From the NCBI RefSeq assembly GCF_003576645.1, contig NC_044918.1:30202645-30266644 (forward strand): a stretch of DNA of 64,000 nucleotides. The letters run 5' to 3'. This document shows positions 11,347 to 24,600 of the stretch, one piece after another. Numbering within the stretch: position 1 is the stretch's first letter; each line of letters starts with the position of its first letter. Source of the DNA: Ipomoea triloba. Its lineage: Eukaryota; Streptophyta; Magnoliopsida; Solanales; Convolvulaceae. The position numbers and the translations under genes were made by a program. The notes below the pieces were generated by a model, which saw only the letters and a list, made by a program, of their open reading frames with translations, was not told where the DNA came from and did no database searches.

Positions 11347-14128
11347 TCCTCAACCAGAGAACTAATATCTAGCCAAGCTTGATGTCAAGATTAAAGATGA
11401 AGACAAGGTGATGATCTTGCTAATTCTCACTGCCTATTTCCTTTGAACATCTGGTGACTACTCTTTCATATGAGAAAGTCATGATTAAACTCAATGAGTT
11501 CTCTGAAGCTATGGTTGCTCATGTTGGTGGCACTTTATATGCTAAGGAGAGTCAAGATTGTGGAAGGAAGCAACAAAATGATAATCTTGTGAAGAGAGAG
11601 TCTAAGTTAAGAAACAACGAGAAAATGTTGTGCTACAAGTGTAAGGAGTTTGGACACATGAAAAGAGATTGTTCAAAGTTGAAGAAGTAGGATGTTGCGA
11701 ACATGGTAAAAGTTGATAACTCATATTACAGTGAAGGTGATATCCTAGCAGTTTCATCAAGTCAGTTGTCAGATGCTTTGATTATGGACTTGGGATGCTC
11801 TTATCATATTACACCTAACAAGGAGTGGTCCACAATTTACAGGTCAAGTACTTTCAATTCTGCTTTTATAGATGATTATAGATGTCATAATATTGTGGGT
11901 ATTGGTGATGCTATGTATGATGGTATTGCCAGAAATTTGCATGATGTTAGGCATATACTAGCGTTAACTAAGAACCTGATTTCTCTTGTAGTTTGCATGC
12001 TAATGGCCTGGTTTTATTCATAGATTTAAAAGTGATAGGGAAACTATCAAAATTAGTAAGGGTGCTCTAACTATGATGAAATGAAAAAAAAAAAAAACCA
12101 CAGAGAACATTTATAATTGTTGGGCAGTACTGTTGTAAGTTAAGAATATTCTACTTAGTCTAGTGGTGATACTACTAGGTTGTGACATTTATGTTTGGGT
12201 CATCTTAGTGAACGTGGACACATGGTTTGTCTGAATTACACAAAAGAAATCTATTAGAAGCGGTTAAATGCTTTAAGCAAGATTTCCGTGAGTTCTATGT
12301 TTGGGTCATCTTGATTATGTGCATTTTGATGTTTGGAGACCCACTAGGGAACCTTCGATGGGTGGCTCTCGGTATTATGTTACGTTACTAATGATTTTTT
12401 TATAGAAAGGTTTAGGTGTATTTCTAAAAAAAAAAAAAGAATTTCAAGTTTTGAAATTGAAGGTTGAGGTGGAGAACCAGTTTAGCAAAAAAAATTTAAG
12501 TACTTGAGGTGTGACAATAGGATAGAGTATACAGAGAAAAAATTCTAGAAATTATATGTAAAGCATGGAATTCAGAGGCAATATACAATGTGTAAGACAT
12601 CACAACACTATGATGTTGATGAGTGTCTTAATAAGATCATTATTGAGAGAGCAAGGTGTTTTAGATTGAAAGTTGGGCTCTCTAAGTGTTTTTAGACAGA
12701 AGCAATGAACATTGCATGTTATTTGATCAATAGATCACTACGGCATCACTTAGTGGCAAACTTCCAGAAGAGGTTTAGTAAGGTAATCTTATAAGTAGTT
12801 TTGATCATTTAAAAGTTTTTTGTTATCCTGACTATGTTATTGTTCCAGGTGATGAGGTATCGAAATTATACCCCAAGTCAAATAAGTACATCTTTATGGG
12901 CTTCAAGAAAGGTGTAAAATGATACAAGTTTTGAGATCCTACAACGAAGTATGTGGTGATTAGTAAAGATGTAATGTTTGATGAACATTCCATGCTTCAG
13001 AAAAATTAAGGAGATGCATTGATTGGTACGTGGCTCTAGCTCAATTGAGTTAGAAATGAATATAGACTAGGTTCCATTGACTAAGAGAGTAGTTAATCCA
13101 CCTACGGTGAAGATTTAAGAACATTGATCTGCAGCAGGTTCTAGTTCAGATGACTTACAAAATTATTGTTTGGCCAGAGATAAACAGAGACACACCAATG
13201 TCAAACCACCTAACATGTACGAGTTTGAGGATATGGTATCTTTTGCACTTCTTGTTATTAATAATGATCCATAACCTTTCAAGCGTGTATATCTAACTAG
13301 GAGAAAGATAAATGGATTCCAGGTATGATTGTGAAGATCGAGTCTTTACATCAGAATCATACTTGGTAGTTAGCTCAACTTCCTCAAGGCAATAAAGCTA
13401 TAGAGTGCAAGTGTGTCTATATAAAGAACCCACTAATATTAGAAAAAGTATGAAAAAAATTCAAGGCTCAATTAGTTGCAAAGTGGGTTGGTTTCTCAAC
13501 TTGCTTTGGTAACCATTTAGGATTTGTATTTGGAGCAAATGGATGTGAAGAATACTTTTCTGCATGGTGATCTAGATGAGTAGATTTTCATGAAGCAACC
13601 TAAAGGGTTTGTTAAACTCGGAGGTGAGCATATGCATGGTTTGCAGGCTTGAGAGGTCTTTGTATGGGTCGGAACAAGATTCATGTCAGTGGTACAAGCA
13701 ATCAATTTGATTCTTACTTTATCCAAATTGGCTTCACATGTTGTGATTATGATTGTTGTATTTATGTTAAGAGTCTTTGTGATAGTTCTTTTATTTTTGT
13801 TACAGTATGTGGATGATATATTGATTGTTGCTAAGTGTATGAAAGATATTATTGCATTGGAAGCTTTGTTGAGTTAGAAATTTGATATGAAAGAGTTAGG
13901 AGCTGCACAAAAATTCATAGGGATAGAGGTGCAAGGAATTTGTGGCTAATTTACGTAACTCAACAAAGTTATATTGAGAAGGTCCTTGACAGGTTTGGAA
14001 TGACTAAGTCTAAACTGGTCCGCGCTCCTTTGGCTAATCATTTTAAGCTCTCATCTAGTTAGTGTCCTTAGACAGTTAGTGAGATTGAAGATATAAACAA
14101 GGTTCCTTATACTAGTGCAGTTAACTGC

Positions 14129-14176
<48 letters not shown>

Positions 14177-14790
14177 ATGGTTTGTACTCGACTCGATTTC
14201 ACTCATGATGTTAGCCAAGTCAGTTAGTGCAAGTCTAAACATGGAAAACAACATTATGAGACAATTAAGTGGATTCTCCGGTACTTGAGGAACACTGTGG
14301 GGCATGATATTGTATTTGGGAGTCAGCTAAGCATGTACTCATGGGATATGTAGATTATAATTATGATGGTGATATCGATAACTGATGTTCTACAACGAGG
14401 TATGTCTTTACCCTTGGTGGTGGTCCTGTTTGTTGGAGATCATCATTCATCAATTCAATCCATCGTAGCTTTTTGATTGAGGTAGCTAAGAGGCTTTGTG
14501 GCTCTCAAATTTATTTAAGGAATTAAGTATTGAGCAAGGTAGAGTTCAATTACAATGTGATAGTCAAAGTGTCATCTTTTTTGTTAAAAAGTAAAAAATC
14601 AAGTACACCATGCTAGAACTAAGCATATTGATGTAAGGTTAGAAAGTTGGTAGTTTTTTTGTGAAATTTTGTTGCAGAAAATTCATACCAGTGAGAATGT
14701 TGCAGACATGTTGACAAAGACAGTTACCGTACTACTAACAAGTTCAAACATTGTTTGGATTTGTTGGGTATTTTCATATGCTAGATGTAT
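11347..14790 (+). pseudogene. Decayed Ty1/Copia gag-pol
   Basis: Remnants occur in Copia order. A gag zinc knuckle CYKCKEFGHMKRDC (CX2CX4HX4C) lies near 11630. A protease/linker region has DLGCSYHITPNKEW near 11790. Integrase-end pieces (YLINRS, KLYPKSNKYIFMGF) lie at 12715-12920. Reverse transcriptase pieces EQMDVKNTFLHGDLDE near 13525 and YVDDILIVA near 13805 follow. Next is an RNase H-like part near 14380-14530, and then ADMLTKTV near 14703. Stops and frameshifts separate all of these. A (TA)n microsatellite at 14131-14173 interrupts the coding region. The element is dead. Confidence 0.85.
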
Positions 14791-14879
14791 GGTTACCACT
14801 GAGTATGGTTAACACAATCTATGGGTATATGTGTGGTTGATTTTTTTCTCCTAAGGGATATATTCTTCAAAGTGAATAT

Positions 14880-15046
14880 ATGTTGTGTATGTTTCATATG
14901 TACATATGTAATTTTGTACTTGTACATATTTAGGTTTGTATATATAAATATGATGCTTGTAGGCTTGGATGTTTTACTACCATCCCAATTATTAAAATAA
15001 CAATTTTACTCACGTGAACGTAGCCACATCAACAAGTACCTTCATG
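14880..15046 (+). repeat. Probable 3' LTR of the decayed Copia element
   Basis: It mirrors 11150-11310: GTTGTGTATGTTTCATATGT, TATATAAATATGATGCTTGT and AATTTTACTCACGTGAACGTA occur in the same order. Divergence between the two LTRs is visibly high, so the insertion is old. Confidence 0.55.
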
Positions 15047-15049
15047 GTT

Positions 15050-16690
<1,641 letters not shown>

Positions 16691-16692
16691 TA

Positions 16693-17258
16693 GATAAAGT
16701 ACAAATAAGCCCTCGTACTATTTGAGAAATAGCAATTAAGCCTTCGAACTCAAATAACTCTCAAATGAGCTACTTTTTTATGAGTTAATTTCATTTTTTG
16801 TCCTAAATTTATAGGTGACAGTCTACTTTTAGTCATTTTTATCCGAATATCCTTATTTTTTAATTTTAAATTTTTTATGAGTTATGACCAAACATTTATT
16901 TTTTTTTTTGAATACTACTGACTCTATTACAATGCAGTATCTGTTCATAACTACTTTCTCAACCTATTGAAGCACAAGAGTCAATAACAAAAAATGAAAT
17001 TAACTCATTAAAAAAAGTAAAAAGAAGTGGCTTATTTGTGAGTTATTTGAGTTCGATGACTTAGTTCATATTTCCCAAACAGTTCAATGGTTTATTTGTA
17101 CTTTAACCTGTTAAAAATGTTAATTGTTCTTTTTTCCAGTTTTAGTGGCTTAATTACTCTCTTTTTTCCGGATTTAGTTGCTTATTTGGGGGTTATTTAA
17201 GTCCGATGACTTAATTGTTATTTTTCAAATAGTACGATGGCTTATTTGTACTTTATCC
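16693..17258. mobile_element. Inverted-repeat MITE with AAAGTACAAATAAGCC ends
   Basis: The left end GATAAAGTACAAATAAGCCC is mirrored by GGCTTATTTGTACTTTATCC on the right. Homology continues inward for about 50 bases (ACTATTTGAGAAATAGCAAT and its mirror). A third inverted unit lies near 17080-17105. A SINE tail fragment has inserted at about 16893-16990. Diverged relatives of its end lie near 27480. It is non-coding. Confidence 0.6.
16893..16990 (-). mobile_element. SINE tail fragment (family S1)
   Basis: On the minus strand it reads TTATTGACTCTTGTGCTTCA, then GGTTGAGAAAGTAGTTATGA, then CAGATACTGCATTGTAATAG. This is the tail shared by the S1 copies at 28100, 31246 and 39198. The tRNA-like head is missing. 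Confidence 0.55.
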
Positions 17259-17262
17259 TAAT

Positions 17263-17295
<33 letters not shown>

Positions 17296-17297
<2 letters not shown>

Positions 17298-17461
17298 TCC
17301 ACAGCTAAAACCTCCCCTAGTTAAATATATTTTGTGTAGTACGGAGTATTTCATAAACCAAATAATCACTAAGTCAATTGACAAAGACAATTTATTCTTA
17401 TTAATTACAAATAGATTAATAATTAAACATTAATAATAACAACGCAATTCCAAGGACAATA
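17296..17461. repeat. 166 bp direct repeat, copy 1
   Basis: Identical to 17491-17656 with a constant offset of 195. It ends at the N at 17462. This is the same pattern as at 7740, so it is probably an unmerged assembly overlap across a poly(A) run. Confidence 0.85.
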
Positions 17462-17490
17462 NAAAAAAAAAAAAAAAAAAAAAAAAGAAA

Positions 17491-17656
17491 CTTCCACAGC
17501 TAAAACCTCCCCTAGTTAAATATATTTTGTGTAGTACGGAGTATTTCATAAACCAAATAATCACTAAGTCAATTGACAAAGACAATTTATTCTTATTAAT
17601 TACAAATAGATTAATAATTAAACATTAATAATAACAACGCAATTCCAAGGACAATA
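17491..17656. repeat. 166 bp direct repeat, copy 2
   Basis: Second copy of 17296-17461, starting after the N and a poly(A) run. Unique sequence follows. Confidence 0.85.
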
Positions 17657-18035
17657 GCGCAACTTTGAGTGCACAAACATGAAGCCTACAACTCTGACTT
17701 GTAATATTTGAATTTCATTGTTGACCTTGGCGTATAATAATAAAACGAGACAATGAAAACTCAATTGTATTTAATTTCAATCTACAAAATACAGATATCA
17801 ATGCAATATGCAAAACAAAATAAAAAGAATAAAAAAGAAGCCACTTTGAGTTATTAAAAAAACACAAAAAAATAAATAAATAAAAATAAAAGCAAACCAA
17901 AAAAATAAATCAAAGTGAAAAGAAAATCGCATATATGTTGTTTTAAAAAAATGAACAATAGTTACAAGGTCTTACTATTTGGTGTAATTTGATCTAATTA
18001 GCTCACAATGAAATTAGTTAATCTAGAGATAATTG

Positions 18036-18258
18036 TCAATGACGTTGTGGTCCAGTGACACAAAATGGCTCTCCAAAATAGGAGGTCATGGGTTTGAGCC
18101 CCAGTAGCTAATTCATTTACCAAACAGAGCCAATATGATTAGATTCGTTTGACTATAGAAAGTAATCTATTGTCCTTTTTGATGCTAGATGCAGACCTTC
18201 GGGCTTCAGATAGTGGCTACGAGTTTTCCTAGTCACTCAAAAAAAAAAAAAAAAAAAG
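18036..18258 (+). mobile_element. tRNA-derived SINE (family S2), near full length
   Basis: A box-like GTTGTGGTCCAGTGACAC near 18046 and B box GGGTTTGAGCCCC near 18091 stand about 45 bases apart, as in a Pol III promoter. The body continues through GACCTTCGGGCTTCAGATAG to TTTTCCTAGTCACTC, followed by a poly(A) run that ends at 18257. Tails of the copies at 19100 and 26853 match. Confidence 0.65.
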
Positions 18259-18580
18259 AAGAAACAAATAGATTAATAAATAAATGCATTAGTCTTAGTT
18301 CGTACCATACCTTTTTTATTTTTTTATTTTATTTTCTTTGGACATTTGAGTGTAAATAAGACCAATAACAACAATAATATGTTAATAATATCATCATCAT
18401 ATCATAATTACAACTATCACTATTATTATAATTAAATAAAAGTATAATGGTGATATATAGTCTGCTTCCACAAGTTAAATCCTTTTATAAATTGCAAGTT
18501 GTATTAAAGTTATTGTGTATTGAATATGGTACACTAAATCAGATATGAAGCACACAAGCAAAAATAGCATGAAATAGTGC

Positions 18581-18626
<46 letters not shown>

Positions 18627-18629
<3 letters not shown>

Positions 18630-18851
18630 GTCTGTTCAAATGTCGCCGCGCCTTCCCGTGCGGCCGTGCGGTTTACACCACTTAATGTTGAGAAATGCAC
18701 CACTCAATGTTACGAAAATGCATAAAAACATCTCATAACTCCCCTGTTTCTAATTGTGCATTTCTGAACACTGTGTGGTGTATTTCTTAACATTGAGTGG
18801 TGTAAACCGCACGGCCGCGTGGGAAGGCACGGCCGCACCTAAACATGACCC
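18627..18851. mobile_element. Fold-back MITE inserted in (TA)n
   Basis: The left arm (GCCGCGCCTTCCCGTGCGGC, then GTGCGGTTTACACCACTTAA) is mirrored by the right arm (TTGAGTGGTGTAAACCGCAC, then GGCCGCGTGGGAAGGCACGG). The arms are roughly 80 bases each around a short centre. TATATA lies directly on both sides, fitting a TA target site (Tc1/mariner-like preference). It is non-coding. Confidence 0.6.
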
Positions 18852-19094
18852 TATATATATATATTATTGAATATTTGATGGTCCAAAATTATTTTGTGAT
18901 CAACTAAAAAGAGAGCCAACCCGTAAGGATCCAAAACAATGTCGGATTGATAATTTTACAACTTTAGCAAAGAGGAAATTGAACAAAAAACAATATTTAT
19001 GATTTTTTTTTTGTGATCGATTTTCTTATTATAAACATTATAAAATTTCTTTAATTAAAGATAAAAAGTTTTAGATTATTTTGAGTGAGTTATA

Positions 19095-19276
19095 TTTGGG
19101 GACAACCCCAGTCAAATTGGTTGGACGGTTAACTTAATAATCACAAGGTTACAAGTTTTGACTCTCAGTGAGAACGACTTATAGCCTTCTAGAGTTCTAG
19201 GTTTGAGTCAATGGAATTTATTCAATGTATACTCTCAAGTAGTGGTCGCAGGTTTCCCTAGTTACCAAAAAAAAAA
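19095..19276 (+). mobile_element. SINE (family S2)
   Basis: It starts near AACCCCAGTCAAATTGGTTG and passes CACAAGGTTACAAGTTTTGA. It ends in GTAGTGGTCGCAGGTTTCCC, TAGTTACC and a poly(A) run. The copy on the minus strand at 26853-27000 matches it throughout. Confidence 0.6.
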
Positions 19277-20775
19277 AGAAAAAGGAGAGGGGCAATATTT
19301 GAAAAAGACTGTTTTGGACTTCAAAACAATCCCAAAGTCCCATCATACACAATATCAGCGGTTCCTTGTAATTAAGGTTAGATTCATGAACCTTAGGGTA
19401 GCAATTCTTGATTTGTCCCAATCTGGTGTTCTGATTAGTGGGGGGTTCTACTTGTTTTTTTTTTTTTTTTTTTCAAATTTAAAATAAAATAAAGATGATT
19501 CAATTTATATGAAGGACAAAGAAATTGTGTTAAGAAGAAATTGTTGATGGATCATGCATGTTTCCCCACATATAATTGAGAAAAACAAGATATGTCCCAA
19601 AGGCCACGTCACACACATAAAATCTCAGGCTGCTGAAATGTTAGATTCTTGAAAGTAGCTAGCTGGGGGGTATCAATAATATTATTCTTGATTTGCATTG
19701 TCACAATGTGGGGTTTTGATTAGTTAGGAATTTTGCACATCTTTTTCTTTGGGAGCTAAGGCTAGCTAGCTAGAGACGTACTCTATTATATTTTGGCCCT
19801 ATTGGTTGATAATGATGGCTTCAGATTCCAAACCCTTATTTGCTTCTCTTTCCCTCTCATCATTTCTTGTCTATGTGGTGGATGGTGGTGGTTGAAGTAA
19901 CTCAAGAAAACGATTGATGGCTGCCATCATTTCTTCTCTCTATATATCCCTACACTATGCATGCTGACATCAACTTTGTTTTTTTTAAGATACATATATA
20001 TGTTATGATGCCCAATGGACTCAAATGGCATAATTCACTTCATGAAAATATTACTATTACTTTCGTTTTTTACTCTTAACTTTTACTCCTATTTTTACTC
20101 TCAGTTCGATTGTAGGAGAATCTTCCTTTCATGTAATTCTTAGTGACATTAAAAACGTGTTGTGCAACTTTATGCACGTGTTTTTATCGGTTGTAAAGCG
20201 ATCAGCGAACAGTACGGTGTAGCTCATGTTATAGCAAGATATACCGTTTCTAGATCTTGTTGCTTCGAGTGGCTCTCTAATCTGCCACCTTTTCTTTGTA
20301 ACATTGTGTCTCCGAACTTGACTTAATGTTATGAATTTTCTTTCCAAAAAAAAAAAAAACATTTACTCTCTCACACAAAATCTTTAAAAAGTAACTTATC
20401 AATATCCATCAAATCAGGGAATAAAATTTAGGGAGTAAGCTAGATTTGGTGATAATTTCTAGCTATCGAATCAGTATATAGAGAGTTTAAGGAAAATTGT
20501 CACTTGTGAAATTCTTCCACAAAGAACCTACTTTGCCACTTGAGCAACCCCATTTGGTTAAAATCCTTATTCATTGTTTATTCCAAAAAAAAATAATAAT
20601 AAAAGTTTATAATGTAATACTTATTGAAAAATATCAATAGTTAGTATAATTATTCTCCCATATCAAGATTTTTTTTTAAATTTTGAAAACAAAAACTTAT
20701 TAATTGTATTAATATTTATTAAAATAAACAATAATAATAGTTATAGCATGCACATTCCGCAACTAAACTAATACC
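19277..20775. other. Intergenic DNA, no gene seen
   Basis: AT-rich sequence with T runs at 19456 and A runs at 20346. The open frames here lack coding character or begin at non-ATG codons. Nothing recognisable. Confidence 0.6.
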
Positions 20776-20890
20776 CACTGCCACAAGGTCTAGTGGCATC
20801 CGGTGTCCCGGTTAACACTCTCACATGGATGATGGGAGCGGGTTCGAGCCTCAGGCAACTGTTGACTCTTCAACCTTCATAACAGAGTCA
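20776..20890 (+). mobile_element. SINE head (family S1)
   Basis: CACAAGGTCTAGTGGCATCC is an A box-type segment and GCGGGTTCGAGCCTC a B box, about 55 bases apart. The related copy at 39198 begins the same way. It abuts the broken 3' end of the LINE at 20895. Confidence 0.55.
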
Positions 20891-21534
20891 TGGAAAATAC
20901 CGCATTTTTAACCTCCTTTGCTCAACCGGACGCAACATGATGGACTTCATCTCTTGCGTAACACGGCTCGGTAAGCTGCTAAGTAATTCCGGACTGCAAT
21001 TAGATGTTTGAAAAATATGGAGGTAATAATGCAGAATGTCTACATGTATAGCCGACACCTCCAACCACTCACCCGAGGAATTTTTGATCCGGTGGACCAC
21101 TCACCCGAGGAATTTTTGATCCGGTGGAGATAATTAATTCTTCTTATCTGACTTGCGAACCTATGGAAGTACTTAGTATACAGGTCCCCATCCTTCAACC
21201 ACAACTGCTTTGACCTCTGACGCCAATATATATCTCTTCTTGGGCTAGCAAAACAGAGAGATCATTTTTCCAAGATTCGAAACAGACGAATATCATTCAT
21301 ACTGCTACAATTACGCAAGGCCTCCAGTCTGTTACGAAACCACTGGACCCTTCTTCCAAAATTTTGAAAGTGGTCACTACCCCACTTCCAAAGAGCTTGG
21401 CCACACGTGGATAAACAAAGTTGAAAATCAAACCCCGAAGATTGAAACCAGGAGGTCTCAACAATATCATGGCATTGCGCATCAAGAAGCCATGCGGGTT
21501 CAAACTTGAACCTCCTGCCAACTCCACGAGTAGG

Positions 21535-22248
21535 CTACCGCTTCAAATCCATAAAGAAGGCACTATGATCAGAAGAAATTGTCAGCAAATTAGATACCGT
21601 AGCATCCCCATACATGTGTCGCCACTCAGAGGAGGCAATAGCACGATCAAGGCGCTCCTCAACCCAATGGTCCGAACCCATAGTCCAAACCTCCGCCCTT
21701 CTCCCATTTATATTTAGGCCCAACATCCCAAGATCAGACAAGTCACAATCTTAGAGGGGCTCATTAAAGCCTCTAATAAGACCATCTGGGTGAATAAAAT
21801 TACCTCTCTTTTCGTTGTGATATGCAATATCATTGAAGTCTCCGATCACAATCCAAGGGAGATTTGATTGAAACTTTAACTCCTGCAGCAAACTCCAAGC
21901 TTGATGCTGACAGGATCTCTCCGAGTAACCATAAAAGCAAGTGAGTCGCCAAGGAGATTCCCCTGCCAAAGTCACTAAGATATCAATGTGATTTGCCGAG
22001 TATCCCAGTAGCATAGCCGTATCAAAATCACGCCAAGGTAGAGCCAATCCTCCACTCATACCAACTCTCTCCACATAGAACCAGCCTTCAAAACCCAAAC
22101 GAACTCTTAACCTTTCCAACTGAACGGAACATGCTCTCGTCTCCATTAAAAACACAAAATTTGGATGTTGCATGGACACAAAACCCATCAATTCCAGAAC
22201 TGTCCGAGGATTGCCCAACCCTCGGTAGTTCAACCTAACTGTACTCAT
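21535..22248 (-). pseudogene. LINE ORF2 endonuclease fragment
   Basis: The frame from 22248 to 21751 shows LINE endonuclease (exonuclease-endonuclease-phosphatase fold) motifs: N-terminal N-Y-R-G-L-G-N, the E of METRA, GDFND in the middle and, after a stop, SDHS near 21555. These correspond to metal-binding and catalytic positions of the family. An in-frame stop at about 21751 and loss of the reverse transcriptase make it non-functional. Confidence 0.8.
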
Positions 22249-22463
22249 TTGGATGGGCGGGTCTGGACCATTAGACCCGACAACACCAAGTTTTTTGAAG
22301 CGTCATCCATTTGAACATCAGCATCAGCCGAAAGCATATCATTAGAACCATCTTCCCTACGCCTCTTAAGGTCTCCCTGCATGGTATTCAACTCCTCGAG
22401 CTGGGTAGGATGGTGAGTCGGAATCGCAGGAGTGGGAGTCACACAAGCAGCAACAGCCGACAA

Positions 22464-22958
22464 CTAAGCAAGGAGCCATTTCGCATCAACCGGTTTAACT
22501 GGTTTTCGAAGGCCAGCTCTCAACCACGCATTGTAGGGATAGTCCTTCGCCTCAATCCCTTGTTCATACACCTTGCAGCAAAAGCGCTCGGAATGACCAA
22601 TCAACCTGCAGCAAAAGTAAAAAGTATTAAGCCTTTCATACTTGAAGATAACCCATTGGAACGAACCGTCACGCATACGAAGTTTCATTCTCCTCTTGAG
22701 AGGATCACTCAATCGTAACGAGACCTGGATATGGATAAAACCTTTCCAGTTACTACTGAAGTTGTATGGATTTGCTGACTTAAACACACCAATGTAGTTT
22801 CCGATCTGTTCGATGAACTCCACATTAGCAAACACCGCAGGCAAATCATGGATTTGGACCCAGTAGTCAATAGAGTCCAGAACAACATCCTCAGGATGAG
22901 TATTCGGGGGAACTTGTTTGTATACCAAAGTATTACTTTCAAATGATGGAATACACAA
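22464..22958 (-). pseudogene. LINE ORF1 DUF4283/zinc-knuckle fragment
   Basis: About 150 residues of plant LINE ORF1. The segment DYWVQIHDLPAVF is the end of the DUF4283 nucleic-acid-binding region. WVIFKYERLNTFYFCC, followed by GHSERFC, is the CCHC-type knuckle. The part upstream of 22944 was split off by the LTR element. Removing that element does not restore a single frame, so further damage exists. Confidence 0.75.
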
Positions 22959-23323
22959 AGAAGGAAAACGTAAGTTGTATTGATGAGTGGAAAACTGTAG
23001 CTTACATTGATCGGGAAAAAAAGGGGAAAGGTACTGTACTGTACATCATATATATATATATAAACAGGAGAAGTGAAGGAAGGAAACGAAGTAACATATT
23101 AGTGTAAATGTACACTACTATCCCTAGATATTTTCTTCCTAATATCATCCTCCAACACCCCCCCGTAAGCTGAGCATGCAAGCTTTGTATGCCAGCTTAG
23201 AATGGAAGTGAGAAAAACAATATGCTTCTTTAGCTTGAACAAAGATGCAAGTTTTGGATGCACGATCAGTTGTTTTTCCTCCAGAAAACATACACTAGAA
23301 ACTCATCTGCTCAACCTTGGATT

Positions 23324-23917
23324 TCAACAAGCATATTGAAGATGCTGTTGACAATGAACTTCATTTCTCTCCATCAATGAGACCCCAACTTTCCAAACAA
23401 GGCACTTGTCACTTAAAGATGGAATACAACCTTCAAAAGTTTGCTTCAACAAAAACAACTCTGTTTGTTTGGACTTAACAGAATGCAGTAGTTTTGAAGT
23501 AGATGTATCCATGGCTATGGTTTGACCAATGTCAGCACCACCACAAAAAATGGTGAAAATTGCACCTGGCAAATTGTTTTTCTCCAACATAGTTGGCCTA
23601 GTTTCATTATCTGAAACTGCAGAGAATAAATTCTGATTAGTGGCATAGCTTGTCTCTAGCAGTTCTGCAAATATTAAAGATTGTTTGCTCAACCACTCCC
23701 AGTGAAGAAAGGTAACTTCTGGTGCCCCAACAAACTTCGGTAATGTTGATGAAGTACCAACTATTTCTCTTAGAACATGATAGGCTTCATCATACGTCCT
23801 CAAAGCTTCACCCCAATCTCTGCGAAACTCTCCATACACAGCAACACCAACCTTAATCGCATCTAGACCATCAAAGTCTGCAACACCTACTTCTTGTGCA
23901 ACACTCTCTTTAACCAA
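23324..23917 (-). pseudogene. TRAPPC11 (foie-gras)-like fragment captured in the LTR element
   Basis: A 197-codon open frame inside the retroelement. Residues 25-60 (VAVYGEFRRDWGEALRTYDE, then AYHVLREIVGTS) and 61-95 (FVGAPEVTFLHWEWL, then FAELLETS) resemble from memory the foie-gras region of plant TRAPPC11, a vesicle-tethering complex subunit. The two parts are abutted, although the parent protein has many residues between them, as if exons had been skipped or deleted. The second half (after residue 100) is not recognised. It is most likely a transduplicated host fragment. Confidence 0.55.
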
Positions 23918-24149
23918 GTCAACAATTCCTCCAAGATCATCAACACCTAATTCCAGGTCTACTGCCAGATCCTTGACACCAACTACAAGGCCATCTATTC
24001 CTGGATCAATGTCAACTTCGCCGCCGTCGCTGTCGTCAGATCCTTGACTGCGCCGCCGCTGTCGTCATCCCCAACCGTCTTCGGCTGACTTGGCGCTTGT
24101 TGCTTCTTCTTCGTCGTAGTTGACTTGGCGACAATACAACTACGACGAC

Positions 24150-24600
24150 TCTGCTCCACAAATCCATGGATCTGCTCCACGAATCGTTGATGACTAACGA
24201 GCACATTGCTCGTGCTTTCCATGGATCTGCTCCAGGAATAGCTATTGGTGAAGGATCGACAAGCTCTATGCTCGAACTTTCACTACTCTCGGAATTACGA
24301 TCGAATACCGAAACTATAGGATTAACGAGCACTCTGCTCAAAATCTCTACGGATCTGCTCCGTGAACAAGGATTGAAGGCGGTAAACAGGTGACTAATAT
24401 GAGCACTCTGCTCAAAACTTTCACGAATATGCTCCGTGAAATGCGATTGAAGACGACAATCAAAAGATTAACGAGCACTCTGCTCCAACACTTCGCGGAT
24501 CTGCTCCACGAGCTGCGATTAAAACCTGCAAATAGAAAATTAACGAGCACTTTGCTCATATTCTTCATGGATTTGCTCCATGAATCATCGCTCACACTTG
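24150..24600. repeat. About 72 bp tandem repeats inside the LTR element
   Basis: At least five diverged units contain AACGAGCACTCTGCTC, then 12-15 bases, then GGATCTGCTCC(A/G)(C/T)GAA. Period is about 72 bases. CTGCTC and its neighbours form short inverted pairs in each unit. They lie between the primer site and the TRAPPC11-like part. Their role is unknown. Confidence 0.7.
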
